From Leadbettera azotonutricia ZAS-9 (GTDB lineage: Bacteria; Spirochaetota; Spirochaetia; Treponematales; Breznakiellaceae), in assembly GCF_000214355.1 (NCBI RefSeq), contig NC_015577.1, positions 1,878,453-1,942,452 on the forward strand: 64,000 nucleotides of DNA, written 5' to 3'. Of the stretch, positions 1 to 6,281 are shown one piece after another. The stretch's first letter is position 1. Every line of letters begins with the position of its first letter. The position numbers and the translations under genes are program-made. The notes under the pieces are model-generated. The model had not been told where the DNA came from, searched no databases, and worked only from the letters and a program-made list of their open reading frames with translations.

Positions 1-143
1 ACTTCGCAAAAGGCAAAAAAATAATTACTACTAAAAAAATCTGTATCATTATCCTTTAAAGCTGATTCAACGATTCCATAAATTAAATTATGGAAAGCTT
101 CCTTTACCGTATATCCCCGCTGTTCGAGTTTTGGATTTTTCAT
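1..143 (-). CDS. Unknown protein, partial (runs off left edge)
   Basis: An open frame starts with ATG at 143 and reads without a stop to the window edge, giving 47 residues (MKNPKLEQRGYTVKEAFHNL at the start). Its ATG overlaps the stop of the upstream 105-residue gene in an ATGA arrangement, the same coupling seen between most genes of this element, which supports it being real. No motif is recognisable in the visible part. It belongs to the minus-strand transcription unit of the integrative element and its 3' end lies outside the window. Confidence 0.5.
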   Translation of the reverse strand, partial: MKNPKLEQRGYTVKEAFHNLIYGIVESALKDNDTDFFSSNYFFAFCE

Positions 144-457
144 TTTTTATCACCGGCAGCAGCCCTCTGCCTTTCCCTACAGCGGTATACCCTCATGGCC
201 CCGTTGCATCTATGGCCGATGGCACTGTAAACGCGGCCTTTCATAAACCCATCCATGTCTTGCACTTTTAGGAATTGCGGCTTTTCGGTTTTTATTTTTA
301 ATTCGTAAAACTGGATGATTTTTTTAAGCGAAGAACTCTCGCTTATTTGATATCGGTCGTATTCCCATTTTTTTATATAGCCCGCTTTTTCAAGGGCAGC
401 TATAAACAGGGCTATTTCATCTGCCCGGCCTTGTACCGGGTGCTTTGGGGTTCCCAT
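140..457 (-). CDS. Unknown small protein of the integrative element
   Basis: A 105-residue protein with no family I recognise. It is basic at the C-terminus (RVYRCRERQR) and has a predicted mostly helical N-terminal half (DEIALFIAALEKAGYIKKWEYDRY) that could be a small winged-helix fold, but this is a guess. The ATG at 457 is preceded by a clear purine-rich ribosome site (GGAGAGGAG). It sits at the distal part of the minus-strand operon, after the replication genes, where phages and plasmid-like elements keep accessory or packaging genes. Confidence 0.5.
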   Translation of the reverse strand: MGTPKHPVQGRADEIALFIAALEKAGYIKKWEYDRYQISESSSLKKIIQFYELKIKTEKPQFLKVQDMDGFMKGRVYSAIGHRCNGAMRVYRCRERQRAAAGDKK

Positions 458-473
458 GCTCTGCTCCTCTCCG

Positions 474-572
474 TCATCCCGACGGTGATAAAAGTATCAT
501 ACTGTAACGGGTAACATTTGTAAACCCAAAATAGCCGAAACAGCCCAACTGCGGTTTTTTTGGCCTTCCCAT
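474..572 (-). CDS. Possible 32-residue ORF starting MGRPKKP
   Basis: A short frame of 32 residues opens with ATG at 572 after GAGGG and ends at 474, just upstream of the 105-residue gene. The first residues MGRPKKP resemble the start of P27-type phage terminase small subunits, but the frame then closes after 32 residues, so this may be a terminase gene cut down by deletion or a coincidence. No further support is visible. Confidence 0.25.
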   Translation of the reverse strand: MGRPKKPQLGCFGYFGFTNVTRYSMILLSPSG

Positions 573-686
573 TTTACCCTCTTAATTTTTGCGTGACCCT
601 ACAGAGGCTTTACATGGGCGGTTTTGGGCACTTTGCCCCAGAGATTCGACCCGCCCCCCGCCTCTCGGATATCCTTTATAAGCTGC

Positions 687-866
687 CTATGTGGCGGCCT
701 CCTTGGCGCGGTCAAGCATAACGTCTATTGCGTACTGCGCTTCACTGTTTATCATTTCCGGCTCTCCTCCTTCCCGTTTCTGCGCCGGGGTCTGGGTAAA
801 GCCCCGGATTATCCTGGTCGGTTTACCAGATTTCCGGCTCTTCTCTTTCAGTTTCCTTGCCCCCAT
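687..866 (-). CDS. Unknown small basic protein of the integrative element
   Basis: A frame of about 59 residues (from MGARKLKEKSRKSG) overlaps the 3' end of the helicase gene by 44 bases and ends at 687. A second in-frame ATG at 755 has a much better ribosome site (GGAGGAGAG) and would give a 22-residue peptide ending DRAKEAAT. The same strand carries an open frame just downstream (about 599-682, ending KTAHVKPL), so the two may once have been a single gene now frameshifted. Function unknown. Confidence 0.35.
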   Translation of the reverse strand: MGARKLKEKSRKSGKPTRIIRGFTQTPAQKREGGEPEMINSEAQYAIDVMLDRAKEAAT

Positions 867-2424
867 AAGGACTGTTTTCCGTTTCTGTTGCCGTGGTTTC
901 GGACACCAAGACACAAGAATTGTTAAAATCCGTATTAGTTTCTATAATTTTCTCCCGCGAGAGAATTAACTCGAAATTTAGGTTTTCTTGTGTCTCTGTG
1001 TTTTCTCGTACAAATACACGAGTTGACTTGCCATCAATTTTTCTAAACTTTGTAAAAATTCCGCGCTTTTCAAGCTCATTTGTAAAGGTTTTTGACTTCA
1101 TCGGGGTTCTAATGCCCTGTTGCATCAGACAATAGCGTTCAAATTTTGCGTAAAATTCTGATTTTGGCTCATAGTTAGTTACGGTGAAGGCATCGCTATC
1201 CTCCAGGAACTGCTTTATAAGGTCTTGTTCGTCAAAATACTCCAATGTTGCGGCATCGATTGCCTTACAATCCGGCATTTTGCGTCCATTGGCATAGTAT
1301 TTCACTGCGTACTGCATAAACAGATTGAGGATTTTCCCATATTCCGGTATAAATGAATCCTCTAACCCCTCGTTTTTGGTTTCAAATTGAGCATTAAAAG
1401 GTACCAGGCGAAAACGCTTTTTTTCGCTTTTGCCAAAGCTGTCAATGGGAATTTTGTCATTTGAGGCGATAAAAACTTTGCATTTTAATGAGCAACTATA
1501 GCCATCCCTCCCTTTTTTCTCGACCCATACCCCGTCGCCATCCCCGGCAATAGACTTCAATTCATCAAGGTTTAACTTGCCATGATCGGGCTTCAAGTCA
1601 TATAAAATGGCCGCCCTTTTTCCCGGAAGCCCCGCCTTATCGAACCGCGACTGACTGCCGGGTTCCTTGATAACCAAACTGCGGGGAAGTGTTGTAGCAT
1701 AATCTCCTATAATTTTTTGAAGGGTTCGCAGTAACGTTCCTTTTCCATTGCTACCTTGCCCATAGAAATTGGTGATGCGGTCGGTGTAATGTCCGAATAA
1801 TGAGGTTCCGCAAGCGGTAAGCAGCCAGCCCATTAATTCCTGATTTCCACAGGCTGCCCATTTCAGGAACTTCATAAATTCTTCCGGTTCCCCTGTCTCG
1901 GGCTTAACCGCTGCGCTCATTGTGAAATGATCCTCGGGTGTTGACGGCCTCATGCTTCCATCGGTAGACACGGCTACCCCGGCGCAGTTTATAAGCGCAT
2001 TGTCTGCATCAAAATCCATCGGCAGGGCTGTAATTTCCGGCTCATGGGTCATGGCTTCAATAACTGATTTTTTACGGGGCTGGTTGCGAAAAACACGATA
2101 CTCACGATAAGCTCTGTCCTGATCTGCCGGGGCAACACGGGTAATCTGTTCAAATAGCAGTGTTTCATACTCCCTCAGCACCTGGTATAAAACCGCTTCT
2201 GCATAATCAATTTGGAAAGCCCCCGTGCTGCCATTGTGTACCAGCCACCCATGTGCTGTTGTATGCCTCAATAATCCTTTGGTGCCAGCGGCTATCCACC
2301 GGCTTATGCCACCATCGGAATACAGATCAAGGCTAATTTGTTCTCCAATCACAAACACGTTAGGCACTGCATTCTTCCGTGCCAGGACAATAAGGGGTTT
2401 GGCAAGTGCTCTTACAGCGTCCAT
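823..2424 (-). CDS. P4/D5-type SF3 helicase-primase C-terminal protein
   Basis: A 533-residue replicative helicase of the phage/plasmid P4-D5 group, which unwinds DNA at the element's own origin. The Walker A motif GQGSNGKGT lies at residues 222-230, the Walker B segment AAILYDLKP near 271-279, and the SF3 sensor-like stretch FIASNDKIPI near 318-327, in the order and spacing expected. The N-terminal 200 residues match the D5_N region by position rather than by an obvious motif. The start at 2424 overlaps the end of the CHC2 primase gene by 13 bases. Together the two genes form a split primase-helicase pair, suggesting autonomous replication of the excised element. Confidence 0.88.
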   Translation of the reverse strand: MDAVRALAKPLIVLARKNAVPNVFVIGEQISLDLYSDGGISRWIAAGTKGLLRHTTAHGWLVHNGSTGAFQIDYAEAVLYQVLREYETLLFEQITRVAPADQDRAYREYRVFRNQPRKKSVIEAMTHEPEITALPMDFDADNALINCAGVAVSTDGSMRPSTPEDHFTMSAAVKPETGEPEEFMKFLKWAACGNQELMGWLLTACGTSLFGHYTDRITNFYGQGSNGKGTLLRTLQKIIGDYATTLPRSLVIKEPGSQSRFDKAGLPGKRAAILYDLKPDHGKLNLDELKSIAGDGDGVWVEKKGRDGYSCSLKCKVFIASNDKIPIDSFGKSEKKRFRLVPFNAQFETKNEGLEDSFIPEYGKILNLFMQYAVKYYANGRKMPDCKAIDAATLEYFDEQDLIKQFLEDSDAFTVTNYEPKSEFYAKFERYCLMQQGIRTPMKSKTFTNELEKRGIFTKFRKIDGKSTRVFVRENTETQENLNFELILSREKIIETNTDFNNSCVLVSETTATETENSPYGGKETEREEPEIW

Positions 2425-3056
2425 GCTTCCCTCTGTATACCGCTTGCCGCGAGCCTATCGGCCATTGTCCGACGCGGTTTTGCTTCTTTTGGCGCCTCTG
2501 GCTCAGGCAACATGAATAGGGCTAGCAACATTTCCGCCCGTAAGCGCGCCCGGCTCATGTCTCCGCTATCCAGAGCATCGGCAAATTCCCGCAGGAGTGA
2601 ATCGCGGTAGACCGTGGATTGCGAAAGCCTGATTACCGGACGTTTCCCTTTTGGGGGTTTCCAATCGGTAACAATGCCCAGGGTGTTTTCGATGTCTTTG
2701 ACTATTTGCGGAAAGTGATCCTTGTCGCAGGGTATTTTGGCTAATGCGGCTGATACAGCGAAAATGTCCCCTGATTCATGGCATGTGAAGCAATAAGCAT
2801 ATTCGGGATTGACCTTGCATGAAGGGTTATGCTCATCATGCCATAGACAAATAATTAAGCCCTGTTCATTTGGGTGTATACCTTTGGCGTCCAGGTATTC
2901 GGCAAGTCGGCTCTTGAGGAATTTTATATCGCTCTTGCCAAGTGCAGTGTTTTGCTGTAAATTATCTGTAGCGGATTTTTCAAGGTTCCCGCCTTGCGCA
3001 TTTTTCGCCTCAGCCCCGGCCCCCATGCCGGGGTGTTTTATTACCTCGGTATTCAT
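2412..3056 (-). CDS. CHC2 zinc-finger primase-like protein
   Basis: A 214-residue protein with a DnaG-type CHC2 zinc-binding fold: C70-x2-H73 followed by C89-x2-C92 (CLWH and CFTC). No TOPRIM catalytic domain is present, so it is the template-recognition part only, as in many mobile elements where the catalytic and helicase parts are on other proteins. The start at 3056 is preferred over the ATG at 3071 because it follows GGAAGG at proper spacing and forms an ATGA overlap with the methyltransferase stop. It is likely co-translated with the D5-type helicase downstream. Confidence 0.8.
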   Translation of the reverse strand: MNTEVIKHPGMGAGAEAKNAQGGNLEKSATDNLQQNTALGKSDIKFLKSRLAEYLDAKGIHPNEQGLIICLWHDEHNPSCKVNPEYAYCFTCHESGDIFAVSAALAKIPCDKDHFPQIVKDIENTLGIVTDWKPPKGKRPVIRLSQSTVYRDSLLREFADALDSGDMSRARLRAEMLLALFMLPEPEAPKEAKPRRTMADRLAASGIQREAWTL

Positions 3057-3769
3057 AAATAGACCTTCCACCCAAAAGATTTATATGCGTCAAGAAATTT
3101 CTCCGAGTTAGGCCCTGCGTACAAAACCGCTTGTCCCTGGAGGGGGGATCCCATCTTCCCGTCGGGGCCATTGAACTTAACCCGGCTCGCGGGAAACACG
3201 ATCGCGTTCGAGAACGAAACAAGGGCACCGAACCAGGCGGTTTCCGTGGCGTTGTTCACCAGGACGATGGCTTCGGTTACTTCCCCCCTACAGACATGGG
3301 TTTTAAGCTTTTCGATGAATTTTCCGATCAGCTCCCTAGCATACGGGGGGTTGAGCCATACCCGGCCTTCCCATGGATGCCCCAGGCCGTCGTCGTCGAT
3401 GGTGTGTATTTTTTTGGCCTTGACGGTTCTGTTCGCGGCCTCGCAGCTTGCGGGATCGAGATCGATTCCCCCCATGGCCTTTCGCGCCGCCTCGATGTAC
3501 TCCGCAGGGGTATACCATTCGTTGTTGCCGCTGTTATGGGCCACATGGGGCTTGGGGCTTTCAATTCGAACCTGCTCATTTTTGAGCGGGAGGGATAGGA
3601 GGTAATTAATCATGACCCGCGGCCTTGATTTTGCATTCCCCAAAACGGGGGAATAGCTTTTCCCCCCTCTCAAAACTGTATTTTTCAATGCGATCCTTGA
3701 TCCCGGCGAGCCGACATGCTCCTGTTCTGCAATGCCGTCCCGCCCGGCAGCGTTTTTGTCTGCACTCAT
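3053..3769 (-). CDS. Phage-type DNA N6-adenine methyltransferase
   Basis: A protein of up to 238 residues of the phage Dam family (DNA N-6-adenine-methyltransferase). Recognisable are NNEWYTP near residue 82, DLDPAS near 103 and the catalytic NPPY at 140-143, which binds the flipped adenine. The ATG at 3769 forms an ATGA overlap with the stop of the HTH gene, but the first 52 residues are not typical of the family and an internal ATG (residue 53) is an alternative start. Such enzymes modify element DNA against host restriction or mark it for replication; which is true here cannot be told. No restriction partner is visible. Confidence 0.85.
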   Translation of the reverse strand: MSADKNAAGRDGIAEQEHVGSPGSRIALKNTVLRGGKSYSPVLGNAKSRPRVMINYLLSLPLKNEQVRIESPKPHVAHNSGNNEWYTPAEYIEAARKAMGGIDLDPASCEAANRTVKAKKIHTIDDDGLGHPWEGRVWLNPPYARELIGKFIEKLKTHVCRGEVTEAIVLVNNATETAWFGALVSFSNAIVFPASRVKFNGPDGKMGSPLQGQAVLYAGPNSEKFLDAYKSFGWKVYL

Positions 3770-4002
3770 ACTACGCCCCTTGTAAGCTGCGTATCCATGC
3801 CGTTCCTGATTTCATAATCTGCGGACTGGCGTCCACGGAATATGAATGTTTCCAGATCTGCCTGAGTGAAAAATACCTTACCACCCGTAGGCTTATAGCA
3901 TGGTATTTTCCCCAAGTGGATCAGCTTATAGAGGTATGACTTTTTAAGTCCCGTAAATTGTGCCGCACCATCAACATCGAGTGGCTTTTGAACTGCTTCC
4001 AT
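3766..4002 (-). CDS. AlpA/excisionase-type helix-turn-helix protein
   Basis: A 78-residue protein with a MerR/AlpA-like winged helix: VDGAAQFTGLKKSYLYKLIH is the helix-turn-helix and KVFFTQADLETFI the wing and following helix, close to excisionase and AlpA proteins that recode integrase action or activate element genes. It has a good ribosome site (AAGGAAAG) before ATG 4002. It is the first gene of the rightmost run of coupled genes after the iteron-like repeats at 4066-4110, which lie in its upstream region and are its most likely binding site. Confidence 0.75.
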   Translation of the reverse strand: MEAVQKPLDVDGAAQFTGLKKSYLYKLIHLGKIPCYKPTGGKVFFTQADLETFIFRGRQSADYEIRNGMDTQLTRGVV

Positions 4003-4065
4003 ATTCTTTCCTTTGCCAAGTTTTGCTTGGCATGGAAAGAATGAACTTTATTTTTATTTGTTAAT

Positions 4066-4110
4066 CATACCGTAGAGTATGTTTTCGGTATGTTTTCGGT
4101 ATGTTTTTAA
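4066..4110. repeat. Iteron-like 11-bp repeats beside a palindrome
   Basis: Three head-to-tail copies of TATGTTTTCGG at 4078-4088, 4089-4099 and 4100-4110 (last copy ending TTAA) directly follow and overlap the palindrome CATAC-N6-GTATG at 4066-4081. They occupy the only gene-free gap between the HTH gene and the unknown 222-residue gene. Such a layout fits a regulator-binding site or a replication iteron. Confidence 0.7.
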
Positions 4111-4112
4111 AA

Positions 4113-4781
4113 TTAATCGAAAAGTTGCTTTCTTAAGTTATCCCATTTTGAAATATCCTTTCCCTCATTGGCAGTTTTCAGGGTATTTGTTTCGGATATG
4201 CGGCCCTTAATTTTTATATATTGAACTATTGTCTCCCATTCAGTAAAACCACCCTCTTTAAAAAACAGCCCTACAAGACCCGCCTTTATCTTAAAATTAA
4301 AATACGAGCCATCAAATTCTATGATTTTTACACAAATCGCTTTTTTTAGTGCATTATATGTCCGAAGGCTTTCCGTTTTTAACCGTGCTATTAAATAATG
4401 GTTTTCCATATCTGAGTCTTTTGGTACTTCACCCTTGCTCCCTTCACCGGTTTCAGTATCAAGGTGGGATAGGTCAAGGTTGTCCAGCTCTTCAATTAAG
4501 CCATTAAAAAAATCTATTTGGGTTGGATAAAAAAATATTCCGAATCCTTTTATTTCAAATACAGGAGTTTTAGGAATTTCATCATCATACCTTTTTTGAT
4601 ACGCATCTCTTTCGAGAATAAGGACTTTTTTGACTGATTCTCTTTTCTCCCTGCCTAACATTACATCTTTGTATACAAGATTTTTGAATTCTTCTCTTTC
4701 ATCATGGAATTTTTTATCGACTGGATTGCTAAGATCAAATGTTATTTTGCCTTTTCCATTATTGGGATATGATATTTTCAT
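4113..4781 (-). CDS. Unknown protein coupled to the integrase
   Basis: A 222-residue protein I cannot assign. It is rich in Lys, Glu and Asp, has no membrane segment or signal peptide, and near its C-terminus contains a stretch (FTEWETIVQYI, then SETNTLK) that reminds me of C-terminal parts of proteins carried with CTnDOT-like integrases, without being diagnostic. Its ATG at 4781 overlaps the integrase stop in an ATGA arrangement, so it is translated with the integrase and could be a recombination accessory factor. The coding sequence is clearly richer in A and T than the integrase. Confidence 0.6.
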   Translation of the reverse strand: MKISYPNNGKGKITFDLSNPVDKKFHDEREEFKNLVYKDVMLGREKRESVKKVLILERDAYQKRYDDEIPKTPVFEIKGFGIFFYPTQIDFFNGLIEELDNLDLSHLDTETGEGSKGEVPKDSDMENHYLIARLKTESLRTYNALKKAICVKIIEFDGSYFNFKIKAGLVGLFFKEGGFTEWETIVQYIKIKGRISETNTLKTANEGKDISKWDNLRKQLFD

Positions 4782-5902
4782 TGTGCCGTCCCCTTATCCT
4801 CATTTTTTGGAAACGCCAGTTCCTTCTTGCCCTCTATGCCGACCGCCAGCTTGATTTCCGGCATTTTATCAATGCCTGTCCGCTTTTCCTTATCTGATAC
4901 CTGGGTATAAATCGCCGTGGTTGCTATTTTCCCATGACCGAGTATTTTCTGTATCGTGTAGATGTCCACGCCCAGGCTGTGAAGAATAGTGGCGCACGAT
5001 CTCCGCGCCGTATGCCAGCCGATGTTTTTTTGGATACCGGCCTTTGCGGCCCATTGCTTCAAATACCTGTTTGTTTCGGTGCTGCTTCCTGCCAGTAGGG
5101 GAAAGAGAGGTTCCCCCTTATTGTGAAGCTTGCCGTCATTTATGATACCCCATGCCGAAGCGTGAAGGGGTATAAAAACACGCTTTTTTGTCTTTACCTG
5201 CTTTTTTGCCAGCCGGGCGCCGTCAGTGTCATGCTCAATGTCTCCCCATATAAGGGTTTTGATGTCGGATATTCTCAAGCCGCAGTAACAAGCGAAAATG
5301 AAGCCTTTCTGCACTTCGGCCCCCAGTTTTCCGCCTATGGGAACCCCTGCCATTTTTTTCAGTTCCCCAAGGGTCAATGTAACCATGTCAGGCTCCGGTA
5401 TGCTGATTGCCTTTATTCCTTCAGCAGGATCGGCAGTCAGGATATTCTCGCGGACGGCTTGCCCCAGCGCCATACGAACCCCAAGGACATAGGAATTCGC
5501 CGATTGTTCGCCCAGGCCGCTTTCCTTGAGCATCCAGTCTTGAAAGTTATTGAACCATTTTGAATTCACCTGCCCCAATTGTATTAAATCGCCGCCAGGG
5601 TATTTTTTAAGATAGGGCAGGCACTTGCAAACCCTGTCTTTTCTCGCATCCCTGCCTTTGGCCATTTCTTCGATGTACCGGTAAAGGGACTTTTTCGCGC
5701 TCAGGGTGTCCTGCAAGTTCCAGCTGCCGTCAAAGAGCTGCTGCTCCCTTCTTGCCCTGGCGTATTCAGCCCGGCGCATATTCTCTTTGTTCATAGCCGG
5801 ATCTTTGGATACGGAGAGGTGGAGGGCTTCAGCATGGCGCTGCCCCTTATCGTAAATATCAAGGTATAGCTTGCCCCTGATTTCCCGAATTTTTACTCCC
5901 AT
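4778..5902 (-). CDS. Tyrosine-type integrase of the tRNA-Arg element
   Basis: A 374-residue tyrosine recombinase that catalyses site-specific integration and excision. The SAM-like core-binding domain covers about residues 70-160 and the catalytic domain 175-345, with R210 (CGLR), H297 and R300 (HTARR), H323 (LGHG) and the nucleophile Y332 (IYTQ). The full catalytic set is present, so it should be active. It is of the phage_int_SAM_5/CTnDOT-like branch by its overall look. It lies 177 bp from the 3' end of tRNA-Arg, the expected position for an integrase that uses the tRNA as attachment site. Confidence 0.93.
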   Translation of the reverse strand: MGVKIREIRGKLYLDIYDKGQRHAEALHLSVSKDPAMNKENMRRAEYARARREQQLFDGSWNLQDTLSAKKSLYRYIEEMAKGRDARKDRVCKCLPYLKKYPGGDLIQLGQVNSKWFNNFQDWMLKESGLGEQSANSYVLGVRMALGQAVRENILTADPAEGIKAISIPEPDMVTLTLGELKKMAGVPIGGKLGAEVQKGFIFACYCGLRISDIKTLIWGDIEHDTDGARLAKKQVKTKKRVFIPLHASAWGIINDGKLHNKGEPLFPLLAGSSTETNRYLKQWAAKAGIQKNIGWHTARRSCATILHSLGVDIYTIQKILGHGKIATTAIYTQVSDKEKRTGIDKMPEIKLAVGIEGKKELAFPKNEDKGTAQ

Positions 5903-5924
5903 AGAACCCCCGAAAAATATACTC

Positions 5925-5944
5925 GCATAGTGCTTACACTATGC
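5925..5944. promoter_or_regulatory. Perfect palindrome upstream of the integrase
   Basis: GCATAGTG-CTTA-CACTATGC is an 8-bp perfect inverted repeat 23 bases upstream of the integrase ATG. On the minus strand a TATATT-like -10 element lies just downstream, so the palindrome covers the region where the rest of the promoter should be. It is a likely operator for integrase expression, or a directional binding site for the recombination complex near the attachment site. Confidence 0.55.
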
Positions 5945-6056
5945 TTACAAAATAGGGTAAAGACAAAGGAAAAAGAAAGTCAAGCAAGAAAAGGCATAAT
6001 TTTGTAATTCGTTGCATTGTAATGAATTAGTAAAAAGAAGTAAAACAAAGGAACAT

Positions 6057-6077
6057 AAAAAAAGCCCCCTAAGGGGC
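6057..6077 (-). terminator. Rho-independent terminator of tRNA-Arg
   Basis: On the minus strand GCCCC-TTAG-GGGGC is followed by seven T residues, directly after the tRNA 3' end. It closes the tRNA transcript before the integrated element. Confidence 0.85.
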
Positions 6078-6078
6078 A

Positions 6079-6152
6079 TGAGAGATACCTGACTCGAACA
6101 GGCCACCTACAGCTCCGGAGGCTGTCGCTCTATCCAGATGAGCTAATCTCTC
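6079..6152 (-). tRNA. tRNA-Arg (anticodon CCG)
   Basis: A 74-base cloverleaf can be drawn by hand: acceptor stem GAGAGAT/ATCTCTC (7 bp), D stem GCTC/GAGC, anticodon stem ACAGC/GCTGT with loop CTCCGGA giving anticodon CCG (reads CGG codons for arginine), variable loop AGGTG, T stem GCCTG/CAGGT with loop TTCGAGT, discriminator A. The 3' CCA is not encoded. The 3' end faces the integrase at 4778-5902, so it is the probable attB/attR of the integrative element. Confidence 0.95.
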
Positions 6153-6184
6153 AGAAATAACTGCCGGGTATTAACCGATTAATT

Positions 6185-6214
6185 AGAATACCCCGGATGA
6201 AGGGTGGGTGTCAA
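6185..6214 (-). promoter_or_regulatory. Promoter of tRNA-Arg
   Basis: On the minus strand TTGACA (6214-6209) is separated by 18 bases from TATTCT (6190-6185), placing a start near 6178, about 26 bases before the tRNA. An inverted repeat (CCGGGTATT at 6164-6172 with AATACCCCGG at 6187-6196) overlaps the -10 element. Confidence 0.7.
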
Positions 6215-6281
6215 CCTTGGCTTTTTTAAGGGGGTATGAAAATTCAGGCCCCCGGGTTATAGTGCCTTAGAGCAGAAATCG

